From: Bryoerythrophyllum caledonicum
Taxonomy: Eukaryota; Streptophyta; Bryopsida; Pottiales; Pottiaceae
NCBI GenBank assembly: GCA_963971425.1
Contig: OZ020523.1
Span: 10,598,867 to 10,662,866, forward strand
Direction of reading: 5' to 3'
DNA length: 64,000 bases
Part shown: positions 32,739 to 42,250 of the stretch, one piece after another
How the letters are laid out: each line of letters begins with the position of its first letter
Position numbering within the stretch: the stretch's first letter is position 1
Program-made: the position numbers and the translations under genes
Notes under the pieces: model-generated
What the model was told of the DNA's origin: nothing
The model's input: only the letters and a program-made list of their open reading frames with translations
The model's database searches: none

Positions 32739-34178
32739 TCAACATCCTCCCTCAGACCCGTATCTCGGAGAGATGGCGGGCTGAACAGATAGCCAAGTGG
32801 AGGAACGTACTGACTCAGTGTCATAGGAAGGACATGGCAGAAGATTTAGGTTGTGCCGAAGGTATGTGAAGCGATTGGTAGGTAGAGCCTTAGTAAAAAG
32901 ATCAGCGAGTTGGGTAGCTATGGGTGTGAAAAGAACGTTGATGTCGCCTTGTTTCTGGTGCTCCTGGATGAAGTGGTAGACGATGACCATTTGTTTGGTG
33001 CGCCGATGGAACTCAGGGTTGTGAACCAAACAAATGGCACTTTGATTATCAGAAAATAATGTTGTTTGAGAATCTTGAGAAAACTCCAAGTCGCTCAGGA
33101 GCCGGCGGAACCAGATAATATCTTTTGTGATGGAGCTAGCAACAACATACTCAGCTTCAGTGGTAGAGGTAGAGACGCATGCTTGCTTTCGGCTACTCCA
33201 TGCCACAGGTGTGCGATTCAGAAGAAGCAGGTTGCCAAAGCGACTTTTTCTACCTGTGATATCACCAACATAGTCTGCATCTGCAAAAGCTTCAAGGAGA
33301 TTAGTGCCAGAGTGGCCATCATAGCAGAGAGAGAGATGGACCGTGCTGACAAGATATCTATGTATCTTGCTTAGAGCCTGAAAATGAGGGCACTGTGGAT
33401 TTGCAGAAAACTGTGCCATCCTACTAACTGCAAAATTGAAGTCCGGCCTTGTATGAGTCTCGGAAAATATTAAACAACCGACTGCAACAGAGTAGCCAAA
33501 AGCGATTTCCTTAGGAGCATCAACATTGTCATCAAGTTGAATATTCAGATCTGCTCGAGTTGCTACGCTGGAGTAGTCTTCAAAATCGAAACGAAGAAGA
33601 ATGCGCTGGATATAAACAAACTCGTTAACAAAAATTTGGCGTCAATCAGCAGTCTGGTGGTTGTGCAATCCGACATATAAGTCAGCAAGAGTTTTGGTGA
33701 TGGCAAAACGACTCTCCATATAGGCGAGCAGTTCCTCCAGTCGTTGTTGGTTCGCACATGGAGCTAATCTATCATTCATAAAGAGGCACATGATCAAAGG
33801 TGGCTTCTGTCTAGAGACGTATACACACAGGTCGACAGTAGTAGGGACAAGGTTGAACTCCAAAAGAAATTCGTTAAACGTCTTGTTCCAAGTGCGTCTT
33901 GATTGCTTGAATCTATAGAGACTGCAGAGCACGAGGCAAACCAAAACAGTGTTGTCAAGACCTGACAGTTCGAATCCAGGCGGTTGTATCATGTACAACA
34001 CAATATCGATTAAGCCGTTCAAAGAAGCGGTCTCGATGTTAAATTGAGTGAGATGCATAGCCTGATGCGCTGCGATGCCCGAAAGCGTGCGGACTGCATC
34101 ATATTTTACGACAGGGCTGAATGTTTGATCATAGTCGATGCCTTTGGTTTGCGTACACCCTTGGGCTACCAGCCTCAC
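32739..34178 (-). pseudogene. Copia reverse transcriptase and RNase H, inactivated
   Basis: 34,178-33,642 is reverse transcriptase (VAQGCTQTKGIDYDQTFSPV). Its catalytic positions are altered: FNIETASLNG lacks the Asp of the usual FDVKTAFLNG, and the YVDD box reads FMND. 33,419-32,739 is RNase H (STTEAEYV, DNQSAICLVHNP, RRTKQMVIVYHF, LADLFTKALP), in the usual Copia order after reverse transcriptase. A break separates the two. Normally this protein copies the element RNA to DNA in cytoplasmic particles; this copy cannot. Confidence 0.9.
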
Positions 34179-34226
34179 CTTGTATTTGGAGATTTTACCG
34201 TCGGCATTTGTCTTAATCCTAAATAT

Positions 34227-35595
34227 CTACTTGCACCTAATAGCCTTCCGACTTGTAGGAAGAGGCACAAATCTCCAAGTGTTTGCCTTCATAAGAGAGC
34301 CGTACTTGGTTTGCATAACAATGCGCCTATGGTAGGCTTTGGGACTGCACATTGCCTCTGAGTAGCTGTCGGGGTCGTCAGAGATGGCTCGAGTGGAGCT
34401 GGCAACGCCTGCAAAAGAACGCGGCTCATAATAGTCCGAAAGCCTTGCTGGAGGTCCATGCATGCGAGTAGGACGCCGTGAAAGCTGACATGCAGGTGCA
34501 TGCCTCAAAGGTACTTTGACATGGTCTTCCTCACCCTCCGAGTGATGGTCGTCATCGAGTTCGCTCATAGCGAAATCAGGAGGGACGGGCAATGGCGAGT
34601 CTCGGTCTGCTGAGGGTGCGGCGGATGAAGAAATGGTCGGGGCTTGTCCGTTGGCGACAGGGATTGTGAACAAACCTGAGACTGCTCCGCTGGAATCAGC
34701 AGCAGCAAGCGGGGTGACCTCATCAAAAATAACGTCCTTGCTCACAATTATTTTTCTACACTTGGAATTCCACAGGCGGTAGGCCTTTGTACCAGTGTAG
34801 TATTCAAGAAAAAGGCACTTCTTGCTTTTCGGGTCCAGCTTTTTCCTGTGGATCTTCGGGATGTGTACACATGCAACACTGCCAAAGACGCGCAAATGAC
34901 CAACAGCCGGCACTCTGCCAATCCACAGCTCGTAAGGAGTTTTCGCCCTTGTACGAGAGCTTGAGCCGTTCAAAAGATAAGCTGCGGTTTGCACCGCATT
35001 ACCCCACCACCGCAAACTGAGGCCCTTTGCATGTAGTATTGTCCTCATGCACTCCACGAGGGTGCGGTTTCCCTCTCGGCCATACGGTTATGCTCGGAAG
35101 AGTGAGGGCTTGTGAGGTCATGCGCTATATTATGCGCAAGCAGAAAATCACAGTACTCTTGACTGAGGTACTCGGCCCCCTGTCACTTTGTACCTTTTGC
35201 ACTTGGTGTCGTGTTTGCATAAATATCATTGGATAGAGAGCCTTAAAGTTCTCTAGCACGTAAGACTTGTTCTTCATACAAAACACAAAGCGATATCCTG
35301 AGCAGTCATCCTTGAACAGAAGGATGTACCGTGATCCTCCTAGCAATGACTGTTCTAGAGGACCATACACATCAATATGGAGAAAGATGCCTGGCCTATG
35401 TACACGTGCAATTTTGCAAACCTTTAGGAAAGTTTTCCGCCTATTTTTGCCAATAGCACACCCTTCACAAGGGTTTTGAGGTATAGCATGGCTGGTGAGG
35501 TCTAACCCTTCAACCAGTCCTTGTGAATGCATGTTGATGATCTGAGCATGATTTACATGCCCATACCTCTGGTGCCATAATGACAAACGACTCAA
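34227..35595 (-). pseudogene. Copia integrase, broken
   Basis: 35,595-35,125 has the pre-integrase zinc motif (LSLWHQRYGHVNHAQI ... CEGCAIGKN) and the start of the catalytic core (HIDVYGPL, FKDDCSGYRFVF). The frame breaks near the second Asp (QSDRG). 35,057-34,227 continues with the C-terminal integrase part (WWGNAVQTAAYLLN, TPYELWIGRVPAVGHLRVFG) and a linker. Gag, protease, integrase, RT, RNase H is the Copia order. Confidence 0.9.
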
Positions 35596-35661
35596 AGGTC
35601 GAGGTTCAAGTACATGGTTCTAGCTGTTCACCTCGCCCATGACGAAATTAGCATGGCTCGT

Positions 35662-35834
35662 TACTACAAGAAAACAGGGTGTTTAGCAACGTTTTGAAAA
35701 ATTCCTAAGTAACGACTAGGGGCTTGCTTTTTATCAAAGCAAGAGCTGTAATGTGGTTTATGTAGAAAGCATGGCTCTAGTTGTTGCTTAGGATTTTTTC
35801 AAAATGTTTCTAAACACCATATTTTCTTGTAGTA
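35662..35834. mobile_element. CACTA-type MITE nested in Copia, copy 1
   Basis: 173 bp, ends TACTACAAGAAAA and TTTTCTTGTAGTA, almost fully palindromic (TTTAGCAACGTTTTGAAAAA ... inverse). The flanking triplets CGT and CAT differ at one position. Confidence 0.75.
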
Positions 35835-35970
35835 CATAGGAAGTATGACCTTCATCAGCAGCTTGTACAACTATGTTGAGCGTTCTCCTACCAAGACCAC
35901 GTTTCCGTTGTACGTTTCAAGAAAGCATGCTCGTCTTATGTAAGTGGTGACGAACCCCGGTCTGCTGCCT

Positions 35971-36148
35971 CACTACAAGAAAATAGGGTGTTTAGCAACG
36001 TTTGAAAAAATCCTTAGCAACGCCTAGAGCCATGCTTTGTACATAAAACCACGCTACAGCTGTTGCTTCTTTAAAATATGCAAGCCCCTAGGCGTTGCTT
36101 AGGAATTTTTCCAAACGTTGCTAAACACCATGATGTTTTCTTGTAGTG
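35971..36148. mobile_element. CACTA-type MITE nested in Copia, copy 2
   Basis: 178 bp, ends CACTACAAGAAAA and TTTTCTTGTAGTG, flanked by CCT on both sides (35,968-35,970 and 36,149-36,151), the 3-bp duplication expected of CACTA elements. Confidence 0.85.
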
Positions 36149-36314
36149 CCTGGCCAATTGAGAATAGATTTTTGTAGAGCTCTGGAATAAAAACACGCTC
36201 CAGTCTTCGCTTCTGCCATTCGCCTTCTACTAGACATGTAACATGTATGGTTCCAGTATCGCGCACCCAAAGCCGCATGTTATTAGCAATCATAACCGGC
36301 CATCTTCCTGCAGC

Positions 36315-36488
36315 CACTACAAGAAAACATAGTGGTTAGCAACGTTTTAAAAAATTCCTAAGCAACGCCTAAGGCCATGCTTTGTACATAAAACCACGCT
36401 ACAGTTGTTGCTTCTTTCAAAAGCAAGCCTCTAGGCGTTGCTTAGGAATTTTTCAAAACGTTGCTAATCACCCTATTTTCTTGTAGTG
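36315..36488. mobile_element. CACTA-type MITE nested in Copia, copy 3
   Basis: 174 bp, ends CACTACAAGAAAA and TTTTCTTGTAGTG, flanked by AGC on both sides (36,312-36,314 and 36,489-36,491). The transcript would fold into a long hairpin. Confidence 0.85.
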
Positions 36489-36506
36489 AGCAACCTCATG
36501 GAACGA

Positions 36507-37611
36507 CTAGAACCATTGCAACTTATCAGCCATATGCTCAATAGATCCGCCATCCATGTACCTTAAGTTATTTATTTTGTTGCCACCTCCATGCACCATG
36601 AACGTTGTGCTATCACCGTCTTCTGTGTCACTGTTGACACTGATAACAACGGTCGCCTCACTTCGATTCTCAGTCTTGGCCCCAACCAACTTTACGCTCT
36701 TGCTGGAACTTCCTTCTTTCTTGCTTTCGGTGCGCTCAGGATCTTGTTCCCAATGGCCCTTTTTCCCACACTTATTACAATGCGTCTTTTTCTTGAATTC
36801 GGCGACTCTGGCTACACGCTTCTTTTTGTCTTCTGGCGTCAAGGTTTTCTGGCCGGCCCCAGCTACTTGCCCACGACTAAAGAAAACTTTATCTCCATCT
36901 TCATCCACCTCTTGAAAACGATTTTGGGCTTCTTCTTTAAGGAGCGTTATTAAGGTCAGAGATTCCATGGATTGTTGTTCTCTTGGAACGCTGTCCCAGG
37001 TTGCTGATAAATATCAGAAACTCTGCAGTAGTGAGCAAAACACTTTACACATTATGGCTTGCTCACTAACTGGCTCGCCCAGATCCATGAGTTGATTTGC
37101 CAACCACTCCACCGCACTGATGTAATCGACCACAACACTATTTGGCTTCAACTTCAATTCGAAGAACTGTTGCTCTAATAGCTGGACATTCTCTGCGGCA
37201 TTTAGCTCATGAATAGTGCTCAACCTCCTCCACATTTGATTTGCAATTTTGCATGTCATCAATCTTCGCATGAGTTTAGAATCCACGGCTCATATGATAA
37301 TGGATTGACACACTACATCTTTGTCCATCCACTCAAACTCATGGGGGTGAGCTACTCTCGGCAAAGATCCATCAACTATGCTCATCAGTCGTCTCGCCCG
37401 AAACATAATACTCATCTGAAATTTTCAGACTCCGTAATTATCCCCTGTGAGCTGCTCTATGTGAGTTGTAAAGCTCACGCTTTCCTATTTCGGAGGAGTT
37501 GAGACAGAGACTTGTGATTGCAATTCAGCTCCCTTATCATCAAATATTTCCTCTAGAATTGGCGTGTGCATGTGGCTGGCTCCAAGGCCAGCCATTTGGT
37601 CCTCAGAGTCC
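36507..37611 (-). pseudogene. Copia gag and start of protease, broken
   Basis: The frame opens with an ATG near 37,611 and is soon interrupted by stops. 37,286-37,014 has the gag core (LMTCKIANQMWRRLSTIHE). 36,968-36,507 has a zinc knuckle CNKCGKKGHWEQD whose last Cys is replaced by Asp, followed by a protease-like YMDGGSIEHM in which the usual DSG/DTG is lost. Gag normally packages the element RNA. Confidence 0.8.
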
Positions 37612-37712
37612 ATGACCCTTGCAAGAAATGAAATGCTTCAACTACAACTTGTGCAGAAAAACTTTTGGTATGGTAGGTCAATGCAATGTTACTTAACTAA
37701 GCCATAGCAACG

Positions 37713-38213
37713 TCACACCGGCGCGGGAGCGGCAACACCTTGACGTAATGCAGCTCTCTCCTTTGCACGATCAGCCAAATTGATTGTCGTGCCAGCTCGT
37801 GTCGGTGAGGGTCTAATCGCAGTTCCTGTTGCAAGTCTCGTCCGATGCCCACTTGCATCCCCACCAATTTCAGCAGCTTTGGCAGCTCCAGACGCGGTCT
37901 CTCCGGCACCGGTCGTTTCTACAGCCTCAACGGCAGCAGCATTGCTTGCACCCGCTGTCTCTGCTCCATCGGGGGCGAGCCCAGTAACAGGAGCAGAAGG
38001 TTTCAATTCTTCGTTTCCGAGGTCTACTTCAGACATTGCTTCCAGTTCATGAGCTTTTCCTTCATCTGCATTTGGCTCAGAGACCACCACTTCAACAGGA
38101 GCGGTAACAATTTCACCGACTTCAGCTATTTCGCCCTCTTCGGTTCCGTCAAGATTCTGAGGTTCGACCTCTGCTACAACAGTTTCTGACATGGTAGTAG
38201 TCTCTTCTTCCAT
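37713..38213 (-). pseudogene. NUA/TPR-like C-terminal fragment
   Basis: A 166-codon open frame, acidic and Ala/Glu-rich with EEGEIAEVGEI, ending TTINLADRAKERAALRQG, which resembles the conserved end of plant NUA (the TPR/Mlp homologue of the nuclear basket). An in-frame TAA lies a few codons before the first ATG, next to a plausible acceptor (CCTGACAG). It may be the last exon of a NUA-like gene whose upstream exons are missing: the MAPKK gene and a second NUA-like piece lie upstream on the same strand. It could also be a small expressed gene. Identity is from recall of the family, not a search. Confidence 0.4.
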
Positions 38214-38419
38214 GATCGAGGTGTCTTACGTTTGTTCTGTCAGGAAAACAAAGAGCAAGAAAGCAAGCAAGTTAAAAGGAGTCTGCCAGAAGAAAAGAAA
38301 CAAATTACAAGCCCTCCTGTCACACTTACTGAGTCACAGCCAGAGGCGCAAGAGCTAAAATACCCATGGTTGGGTATTTACAGCTGAAAAAATTGTGAAT
38401 ATACATGCTCTCCTATTTC

Positions 38420-39295
38420 CTAACACACAAACGGATGTTTTAACAGCATCTCCGCGGAAGGCCGGCAGTTTGCCTTCTTCTGCAAACACTTGGAGACGAA
38501 GTCTGCAAACTCGGGAGAGGCATCCGCTGGTGGCGATGGTGGATCTCCCACGCAGATCGCGAAGAAGAGAGTCGGCCAGTCCAGCTTCTCTCCAGGTTGT
38601 ACGAGAGGGGAGCGGCCGATTGCGCACTCCAAGAGAGTGAGCCCCAGGCTCCAGATATCAGATGCGTATCCATACTCACCTCCATTGCCGTCCAGGTCGA
38701 AGCGCTCCGGGCTCATGTACGCGCACGTCCCGATGAAGGACCTGCACCGCGGGAGTTGCAACTTCTTCAACATAGTGCTCGCCCCGAAATCCGCAATCTT
38801 CACCTCCTGCTTGCCATTCAGGAGTAGGTTCGAGGGCTTGATATCCCTGTGCACGATTCTGTGCTTGTGGAGGTAGACTAATCCCCGCAGCACCTGCTTC
38901 GTCACCTCCGCCAAGTAGGGCTCGCCAATCTTCTTCTCAGCCTGGAGCACATCCGCCAGCGTGCCCCCGTCCATGTACTCCAACAAGAACGAAACCTCGC
39001 CGCCCCTGTCGTGAACGCCGTAACACTCCACCACATGCGGCGACTTGGAGGTGCGCAGAATGGAGATCTCGCGCTCGATCTGGCGCCGCACCACCGGGTC
39101 GTCCCTCACATGGACCACCTTGAGCGCGTACTCCTTGCCCGTCCCCCGGTGCCGCACCTTGTACACCCTGCCCCCGCTCCCGGCGCCCAGCATGCCTATC
39201 GTCTCCACATCAGAGAACGAAGGCGGAGGCAATGGCTGCCGCACCGGCGACAGCCGAGGCGACTGCCGCGACGCCAGGCTCCCCGAAAACCCCAT
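38420..39295 (-). CDS. MAP kinase kinase, intronless, group-D-like
   Basis: ATG at 39,293-39,295; the frame is open further upstream only through a non-ATG codon. 291 residues, short for a plant MKK. Protein kinase landmarks in order: GAGSGGRVYK (Gly loop), YALKVV (Lys), HRDIKPSNLLL (catalytic loop), IADFGAST, GTCAYMSPERFD (P+1 loop and APE equivalent), SDIWSLGLTLLECA. MAPKKs phosphorylate MAP kinases on Thr-x-Tyr in stress and developmental cascades. Lack of introns and GTCAYMSPERFD fit plant group C/D MKKs. The usual activation motif S/T-x5-S/T is incomplete: QLPRCRS has Gln at the first site, as in the atypical MKK10 type. The N-terminal docking motif is weak. It sits between two NUA-like fragments. 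Confidence 0.85.
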   Translation of the reverse strand: MGFSGSLASRQSPRLSPVRQPLPPPSFSDVETIGMLGAGSGGRVYKVRHRGTGKEYALKVVHVRDDPVVRRQIEREISILRTSKSPHVVECYGVHDRGGEVSFLLEYMDGGTLADVLQAEKKIGEPYLAEVTKQVLRGLVYLHKHRIVHRDIKPSNLLLNGKQEVKIADFGASTMLKKLQLPRCRSFIGTCAYMSPERFDLDGNGGEYGYASDIWSLGLTLLECAIGRSPLVQPGEKLDWPTLFFAICVGDPPSPPADASPEFADFVSKCLQKKANCRPSAEMLLKHPFVC

Positions 39296-39430
39296 CGTCC
39301 CCTCCAACCCCTAGCCCCACCACTCCCTGCCCGCACACCGCCGCCCCAAATCCCGACTCCCAAGCTCCGTTGTCTACGCAAAGAAACAATAGGGTTGGAT
39401 CATAGACTCCCATCAATATGAGGTTGGGGT

Positions 39431-39508
39431 GATTGCGTGGGGAACACGCAATGGAAGTGGAAAGTTTTCCACTTCCACTCACTTCCACCGAGTGTTCCCC
39501 ACGCAATC
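39431..39508. repeat. Nested inverted repeat at the end of the NUA-like fragment
   Basis: Perfect 17-bp arms GATTGCGTGGGGAACAC (39,431-39,447) and their complement (39,492-39,508), with a second pair of 12-bp arms inside (TGGAAGTGGAAA, 39,452-39,463 and 39,466-39,477). The NUA-like reading frame loses its homology exactly where it enters this structure. Confidence 0.85.
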
Positions 39509-39957
39509 GCCTCGGCGTTGATAGTCAGTAATCGTCTCACTGAACTCCACGTTTCTTGCAAGCACCGTCTCCATCTCCTTTCTCTGGTTTTCGGTCTCAC
39601 GCATCAGTGATGATAATCGGTCCCTTGCAGAAGAGGCCTCCGCATCTGATCGTGCTCCTTCAACACGCATGTTCGTAATTTCCTGCCTTGCTTTCGTAAG
39701 CTCTTCCTCCAAGTGTTTGATTCGAGATGTAGTTTCTACACGCACTTTCGCGATCTCTTCCTGAGAGCTGTCAAGAAGCTTGCGAAGATCCTGACTGTTG
39801 TTTCCTGAAGCCAGTGCAGGAACTCCATTCTGTTGAGATAAACGACGTGCATTCATCTCGTCTTCATAGAGCCTTCTGTACATGCCGACAGTTCCTTGAA
39901 GTCGCTAAATAATCTCCGACTGCTCCTCACTCCTTTTCACCGTCTCCGGAATGCGTT
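39509..39957 (-). pseudogene. NUA/TPR-like internal coiled-coil fragment
   Basis: The minus frame reads RIPETVKRSEEQSEI, TAG (39,906-39,908 region), then RLQGTVGMYRRLYEDEM and a long heptad-rich stretch ending VEFSETITDYQRR, typical of the middle of plant NUA/TPR. The Gln expected at the TAG suggests a C-to-T change. At one end the homology stops at the 39,431-39,508 palindrome, at the other at telomere-like repeats. Nuclear basket proteins of this family anchor at the pore and affect mRNA export; this copy is a fragment and non-functional as such. Confidence 0.55.
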
Positions 39958-39981
39958 CAGGGTTTAGGGTTTAGGGCTTTG
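39956..39981 (+). repeat. Interstitial telomere-like repeat
   Basis: TTCAGGGTTTAGGGTTTAGG followed by GCTTTG, i.e. two to three plant telomere units (TTTAGGG) directly at the end of the NUA-like fragment. Confidence 0.8.
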
Positions 39982-40038
39982 CAATCAACACAAACGAATG
40001 CAAATTATATCTTCGAAGTGAGATCCCACACCAGGTGC

Positions 40039-42250
40039 TCAGAACAAACCAAAGCTATTATACATAATGCAAGACATCAAGTGGCCGAAACACCGGTCAG
40101 TCGTGCCGTGCAACTCCACCAGGCTCGTGTCCACTCCATCACTCTGGACCTCCTCCAACATCACCTCGCCAAACCGAATCACCATCTCCACTACCCTGGC
40201 GCCGCAAAGCTTTCCCAAAACCTCACCAGACTCCGAGAAGACTTGACTTACAACTGAAGCATCACGCGCATACATGGACGTCAGAGATCCCTTTCCATCC
40301 TCCTCAACAGCGTCTGTGTGAAGCGCCACAGCTCTCACAACCGCGTCCAAAAAGCCTTCAGAATGAGCGCCTCCCATCACCGACGTAAACTTCTCACAAA
40401 CCTCAGATGAAGTCTCCGACACTGCAGCAACGTCTGTGGTTTGTGGGGCATCCACTGAGTGAATCCATTGCGTGGATCCACCTTCAGCTGCCAGGATTAT
40501 GTGGAGTGGGAACCGGCACTCCTTCAAAGGAAAAGACAGGAGGAATCGCTGTGAGTTCACCTCGGACGACGGGAGAGAGCTCGCTGCGCTCTTCACGAAG
40601 CCTTGCAAGCTCGTTGCGAAGAGAGTTTGCTCCTTCTTCGCCAGCTTCACGTTGAGGACCAGGAAGCGTCTGCCCATGTGAGTTGCCTGGAGTTCTATGG
40701 AGCTCTCCAGATCTGCTTCTGAGAGGGTTAGGTTTCCTATCTCTTGCATGAGGTTGCATGCGGTGGTGAGCATGTGCATCTTGTGTGCTCTCCGGCGCTC
40801 GGCGGCCTGAAGCTCCTGGACGCCGTCTTGCAACCGGATCTGGAGCGCTTCGGTGATGGAGTTCAGGATTTTCGTCTTGTGAGCGTTGGTGGTTTCGGGG
40901 CTGGATTCGAGGAGGGAGACGTGGGTGAACAGGGAGGTTGGGTGTGTGATGAGGAGCAACTGGTCATGGCCCACGTTTGCAAGATCGGCAACCACCACCT
41001 GCAATGAAACTTGATTGAAAACGCCTCTTCCGGATAAGATAGCAAAGCTTCAAACAAAAGAGTAGTCCATTGCTGTACCTGATGAACTCCGCTCCATGAA
41101 TTGATCCGCCGAAGAGAGTCGGCGAACAAGGTGATGATTCTCCGGTCCATTCCGCCCAAGGTGACCACCAGCACTGCCACACCGCCTGCGGCTTCTGCTA
41201 CCGTCACGGACAGAGGAGGGTCCTCCAGCGCGAGTTCTAGTACAACTCTCTCCCTTGAGCAGCACGTGAGGCGTCCTTCGCTTGTGCCATAGATGCGTTT
41301 GTAGGGTAAGGCGAGCCCGGGTCGCACCTGGGCCACACATGTGATCAGGTGTGGGTCGAAGTTGGGAGGGAGGGGGACTTTGGCGAGCGTCGGAGCGTAG
41401 AGGGCAAGTGGAGTGGCTGCTGATGGGAGTGGGAAACTTCGAAGCTCAGCGTGTCTGCACAAGCGTAGGAAAATGTGAGGAGGTGTAGATGTTTAGGATT
41501 TAGGATTTAGGATTATGAGGTCGGTGTGTCTGCTGAAGCGCACAGATTCACAGAGAGACACATGTAGGGTTCAGGATTCAAAAGGTCAGATACATGTGTT
41601 CACAAAACTTAGGGTTCAGGGTTTGATTTGGAAGGTCAGCGTATCTGCACAATCACATACATGTGTTCACAGTTTTGAAGGGAGACATGACACATGTTTA
41701 GGGTTTAGAGTGCCATGAGAAGTAACTTCAACTCTATCAGACCATCAGACCAAGGAAAGATGACCACATACATTATGAGAGAACAAGTTGGCAACCTTAC
41801 TGACTCAGATGCCGCACTGGAGACGCACAGCACTTGCACTCCAGCGACGAACACGCTCTGAAACGCCTCCTCCACCATCTGCGCCTTCCATTTGGCGCAC
41901 TCCAGCACCACCACCTTGCTGGTGTACCTCGCCACCACGGTGGGTCCATCCGCAATCCAGCAGTCCACACACTCTCCAGGAATGGTGATCCTCCCCGTCG
42001 TCTCGTAGGTTGAGGTTTCCACGTCGAGTTTGCCGACTGTGAGGGTGTTTCTGGTGGTGAGGACGAGGTAGGTGGAGATCAGGCCTGTGTTGTGGCAGGC
42101 GGCTTGAGCTAAAGCGGCGACGCGCTCGGCGTCTGCGAGGGGGAGGGTGAGGAGCTGGGATGGTGGGGTGTGGAGGGTCAGGGAGGGCGGGGTGCGGAGC
42201 TCTGTTGGGAGAGTCACTGAGCCGCGGTGCACCAAAGGTGTGAGCCCCAT
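40039..42250 (-). CDS. FANCB/FAAP100-like protein, three exons
   Basis: Exons (minus): 42,250-41,801, 41,444-41,079, 40,998-40,039, all joined in phase 0, giving about 591 residues. Donors GTAAGG at 41,800 and GTACAG at 41,078; the second acceptor is TTGCAG at 41,000. The acceptor of exon 2 is less certain. The first two exons read as short beta-strand repeats (TYLVLTTRNTLTVGKLD, VVVLECAKW, VPLPPNFDPHLITCVAQV, GRLTCCSRERVVLELALEDP), then VVVADLANVGHDQLLLIT, which resembles the end of the beta-propeller of FANCB (the 'D..G..QLLL' segment). A helical, probably coiled-coil stretch and an alpha/beta C-terminus follow, in the order expected of FANCB or its structural relative FAAP100. Those proteins scaffold FANCL in the Fanconi core complex for interstrand-crosslink repair. 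Assignment is from pattern memory only. Confidence 0.5.
41470..41735. repeat. Repeats inside intron 1 of the FANCB-like gene
   Basis: The word GGTC(A/G)G(C/T)GT(A/G)TCTGC, close to the exon-2 border sequence CTCAGCGTGTCTGCACA, recurs at about 41,520 and 41,633. Between are CACATGT(A/G) and telomere-like TTTAGGATTTAGGATT and GTTTAGGGTTTAGAG. The border of exon 2 appears to have been duplicated into the intron. Confidence 0.5.

Noticed and set aside
37620-37700. Copia 5' LTR and primer-binding site next to gag
   Set aside because: No TGGTATCAGAGC-like primer site and no sequence shared with the 32.4-32.7 kb side, so LTRs cannot be claimed.
39011-39421. Plus-strand frame opposite the kinase N-terminus
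   Set aside because: Pro/Arg-rich antisense shadow of GC-rich kinase codons.
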